From NCBI RefSeq assembly GCF_007829335.1, contig NZ_VIWO01000015.1, positions 1 through 64,000 of the forward strand: a DNA stretch of 64,000 nt. Reading direction: 5' to 3'. Origin of the DNA: Chitinophaga polysaccharea. Lineage in GTDB: Bacteria > Bacteroidota > Bacteroidia > Chitinophagales > Chitinophagaceae. The first letter of the stretch is position 1; each line of letters opens with the position of its first letter. The position numbers and the translations under genes were made by a program. Positions 62,465-64,000 of the stretch are shown piece after piece. The notes below the pieces were generated by a model. That model was not told the DNA's origin, searched no databases, and saw only the letters and a list, made by a program, of their open reading frames with translations.

Positions 62465-64000
62465 TTAGAACTTAAAGTTGTACGTGATACCAGGAATAAT
62501 AGATCCTATGATAGAGAGGCGGGTAGCTTCGCGTTTGGTAGGATCGTCTTCATTCTGTTTAAAGTAGATGGTATATGCATTTCTGCGGCCATATACGTTG
62601 TACAGGGAGAACACCCATTCACCTTTCCAGCGCTTGAGTTGTTTGCCTTTAAGGGTCATAGACAGGTCGAGGCGATGGTATGCCGGTAAGCGGTAATTGT
62701 TACGTTTTTCGGTACTGTTGTAAGGAATGTCCCAGCCCTGGAATTCCAGCCTGTTGTCGGCAAAAGTGCCCGGGGTGCCAGAAGCAAATACCCAGTTGGC
62801 CGACAGGGAAGTCCGTTTGGTGAAGGTATGCGTTAACACGAGGTTCAGGTTATGTGTACGGTCGTAGCGATTCAGGAACCATTCATTCATGCTGATACCG
62901 GGTGTTTTTCTTTCGGTGCGCGATAGCGTATAGCTTACCCAACCTGTTGTTTTACCGATATCTTTTTTCGCATAAAGTTCCAGGCCGTAGGCGCGTCCCT
63001 GTGAAGGCAGCAAGTCTGCTTCAATCAACGGGTTGAGCTGAAGGTTGGCGTTATCGATATAATCTACCTGGTTATCGGTGGTTTTATAGAATACTTCGGC
63101 TGATAATTCGTAAGCATCGTTAGGTGCATTGTAGAAGTAGCCGGCAGTATACTGATCTGCTACCATTGGTTTGATATTGTTGGTGCTGGGCGTCCAGATG
63201 TCCAACGGAGTAGGGGAAGCGGTATTGGAGAGCTGGTGCATGAACTGCGTTGTTCTGCTATAGGCCACCTTTACGGCATGCTCATCAGAGAACGCATACC
63301 TGGCGCTGATCCTGGGTTCGAAATAGTAGTAGCCTTTTATCAGTTCATTAGAGCCGTATTGTTTGATGTCGAGCAGTCTTTTGCGGATACCGGGCGTGGT
63401 ATCGGCATACATGTAAGCATTACCGGTACCTACAAATTGATACGCTGATAATCTTCCGCCGTACTGGATACCAAATTTCTTGGAAGGCTTGTATTCGTGA
63501 TCGATGTATACGGCTGATTCCAGCGCATGTTGATCCGTGATTTTCTTCACATGTACATCGCCGTCGTTTACGCTGGTACCTGTACCCGGTTTGAACGTAT
63601 AGTAAATGCCCTGTACGCCGAAATGCAGGCTGTTAGAGGAATTGATATAGTAAGTAAAAGAAGGTTTCAGGCCGTAGTTGATGATGTTGGAAGTCCAGTC
63701 GTAAGCTTGTTCCACTTCTCCCGGTTTTTTCTTGGAGTCGTTCGTGAACTTCAGGCTATAGTCGTATTTGCTATAGTAGGTGGTGAGGTTGAGGAACAGG
63801 CGGTTGGTGAAAACGTGGTTCCAACGTACGGTGGCAGTACTGTTGCCCCAGTTCATATTTACATCTTTCCCGAAGCCGAATACATCTCTCCCGAAGTAAC
63901 CACTTACGAAGAGGGCGTTATTTTTATCGAATTTATAGTTGGCTTTGGCGGTAAGGTCGTAGAAATTGAGTTTGGTATCTTTCATATCTCCCTTTACAAA
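62465..64000 (-). CDS. TonB-dependent receptor, C-terminal part (5' end beyond window)
   Basis: The frame is open through the window edge, so the 5' part (signal peptide, plug) is missing; the ATG at 63985 is internal. The visible 511 residues are beta-barrel strands: NFYDLTAKANYKFDKNNALF, WNHVFTNRLFLNLTTYYSKY, YSRTTQFMHQLSNTASPTPL, and the end MTLKGKQLKRWKGEWVFSLYNVYGRRNAYTIYF with a final phenylalanine, as in outer-membrane barrels. It imports a ligand with TonB energy, together with the adjacent DUF4249 protein. Ligand unknown. Confidence 0.9.
   Translation of the reverse strand, partial: FVKGDMKDTKLNFYDLTAKANYKFDKNNALFVSGYFGRDVFGFGKDVNMNWGNSTATVRWNHVFTNRLFLNLTTYYSKYDYSLKFTNDSKKKPGEVEQAYDWTSNIINYGLKPSFTYYINSSNSLHFGVQGIYYTFKPGTGTSVNDGDVHVKKITDQHALESAVYIDHEYKPSKKFGIQYGGRLSAYQFVGTGNAYMYADTTPGIRKRLLDIKQYGSNELIKGYYYFEPRISARYAFSDEHAVKVAYSRTTQFMHQLSNTASPTPLDIWTPSTNNIKPMVADQYTAGYFYNAPNDAYELSAEVFYKTTDNQVDYIDNANLQLNPLIEADLLPSQGRAYGLELYAKKDIGKTTGWVSYTLSRTERKTPGISMNEWFLNRYDRTHNLNLVLTHTFTKRTSLSANWVFASGTPGTFADNRLEFQGWDIPYNSTEKRNNYRLPAYHRLDLSMTLKGKQLKRWKGEWVFSLYNVYGRRNAYTIYFKQNEDDPTKREATRLSIIGSIIPGITYNFKF

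Overview
The window is one continuous stretch of a Bacteroidota chromosome, most like the Chitinophagaceae (Chitinophaga-type). Supporting signs are a fused SecDF, a long NusB, a short RpoD lacking region 1.1, type B L31, paired TonB-receptor/DUF4249 genes, DUF3822 beside rsmD, a bacilliredoxin, many lipoproteins with a Cys soon after the signal peptide, and repeated promoters of the Bacteroidota form TTTG - 19 to 21 nt - TAnnTTTG. I see no rRNA, tRNA, CRISPR array, prophage or insertion sequence. Most of it is core chromosome, densely packed in short operons.

Layout. 0-7.6 kb: methyltransferase, B12-dependent acyl-CoA mutase, membrane M23 peptidase, an aminotransferase, a DUF4397 lipoprotein and a beta-lactamase-fold serine hydrolase. 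7.8-14 kb: secDF, then a leftward group holding an A-type Fe-S protein that lacks its C-terminal cysteines, coaE, yajC, a DUF1573 lipoprotein and nusB. 14-17.4 kb: groES-groEL and two FKBP lipoproteins. 17.5-27.4 kb: serine dehydratase, a 932-residue secreted peptidase/propeller/barrel protein, valS, threonine aldolase and the primary sigma factor. 27.5-37.4 kb: DUF4249, trxB, folB, a TPR protein, a MATE exporter, then DUF3822-rsmD-coaD-thioesterase, a Nudix enzyme divergent from pyrE, and an HMA-domain protein. 37.9-45.6 kb: WbqC, an SpeA-type decarboxylase, an orphan membrane protein, Hsp20, bacilliredoxin, lgt, hemerythrin and DUF2167. 46-52 kb: an outer-membrane barrel protein and an ECF sigma/anti-sigma/DUF4097-like/DUF2807 operon. 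52-64 kb: yajQ, rpmE2, a sugar nucleotidyltransferase, tpiA, a 2H-like protein, acylphosphatase, a C1 peptidase, a BlaI/M56 regulator pair, a sterol desaturase-type enzyme, and the DUF4249/TonB-receptor pair cut by the window edge.

Regulatory sequence is the most informative non-coding content. There are two perfect or near-perfect BlaI-type operators around the blaI promoter, a 26-bp inverted repeat between the divergent Nudix and pyrE promoters (both apparently giving very short leaders), helically phased TGTCA repeats upstream of groES with a similar pair upstream of hsp20, a doubled palindrome before folB, and a foldback sequence upstream of groES.

No dramatic new system is evident. The best candidates for follow-up are the peptidase/propeller/barrel protein, the M56 sensor with a long charged coiled coil, the ECF operon with two beta-helix-like envelope proteins, and the altered A-type Fe-S protein.
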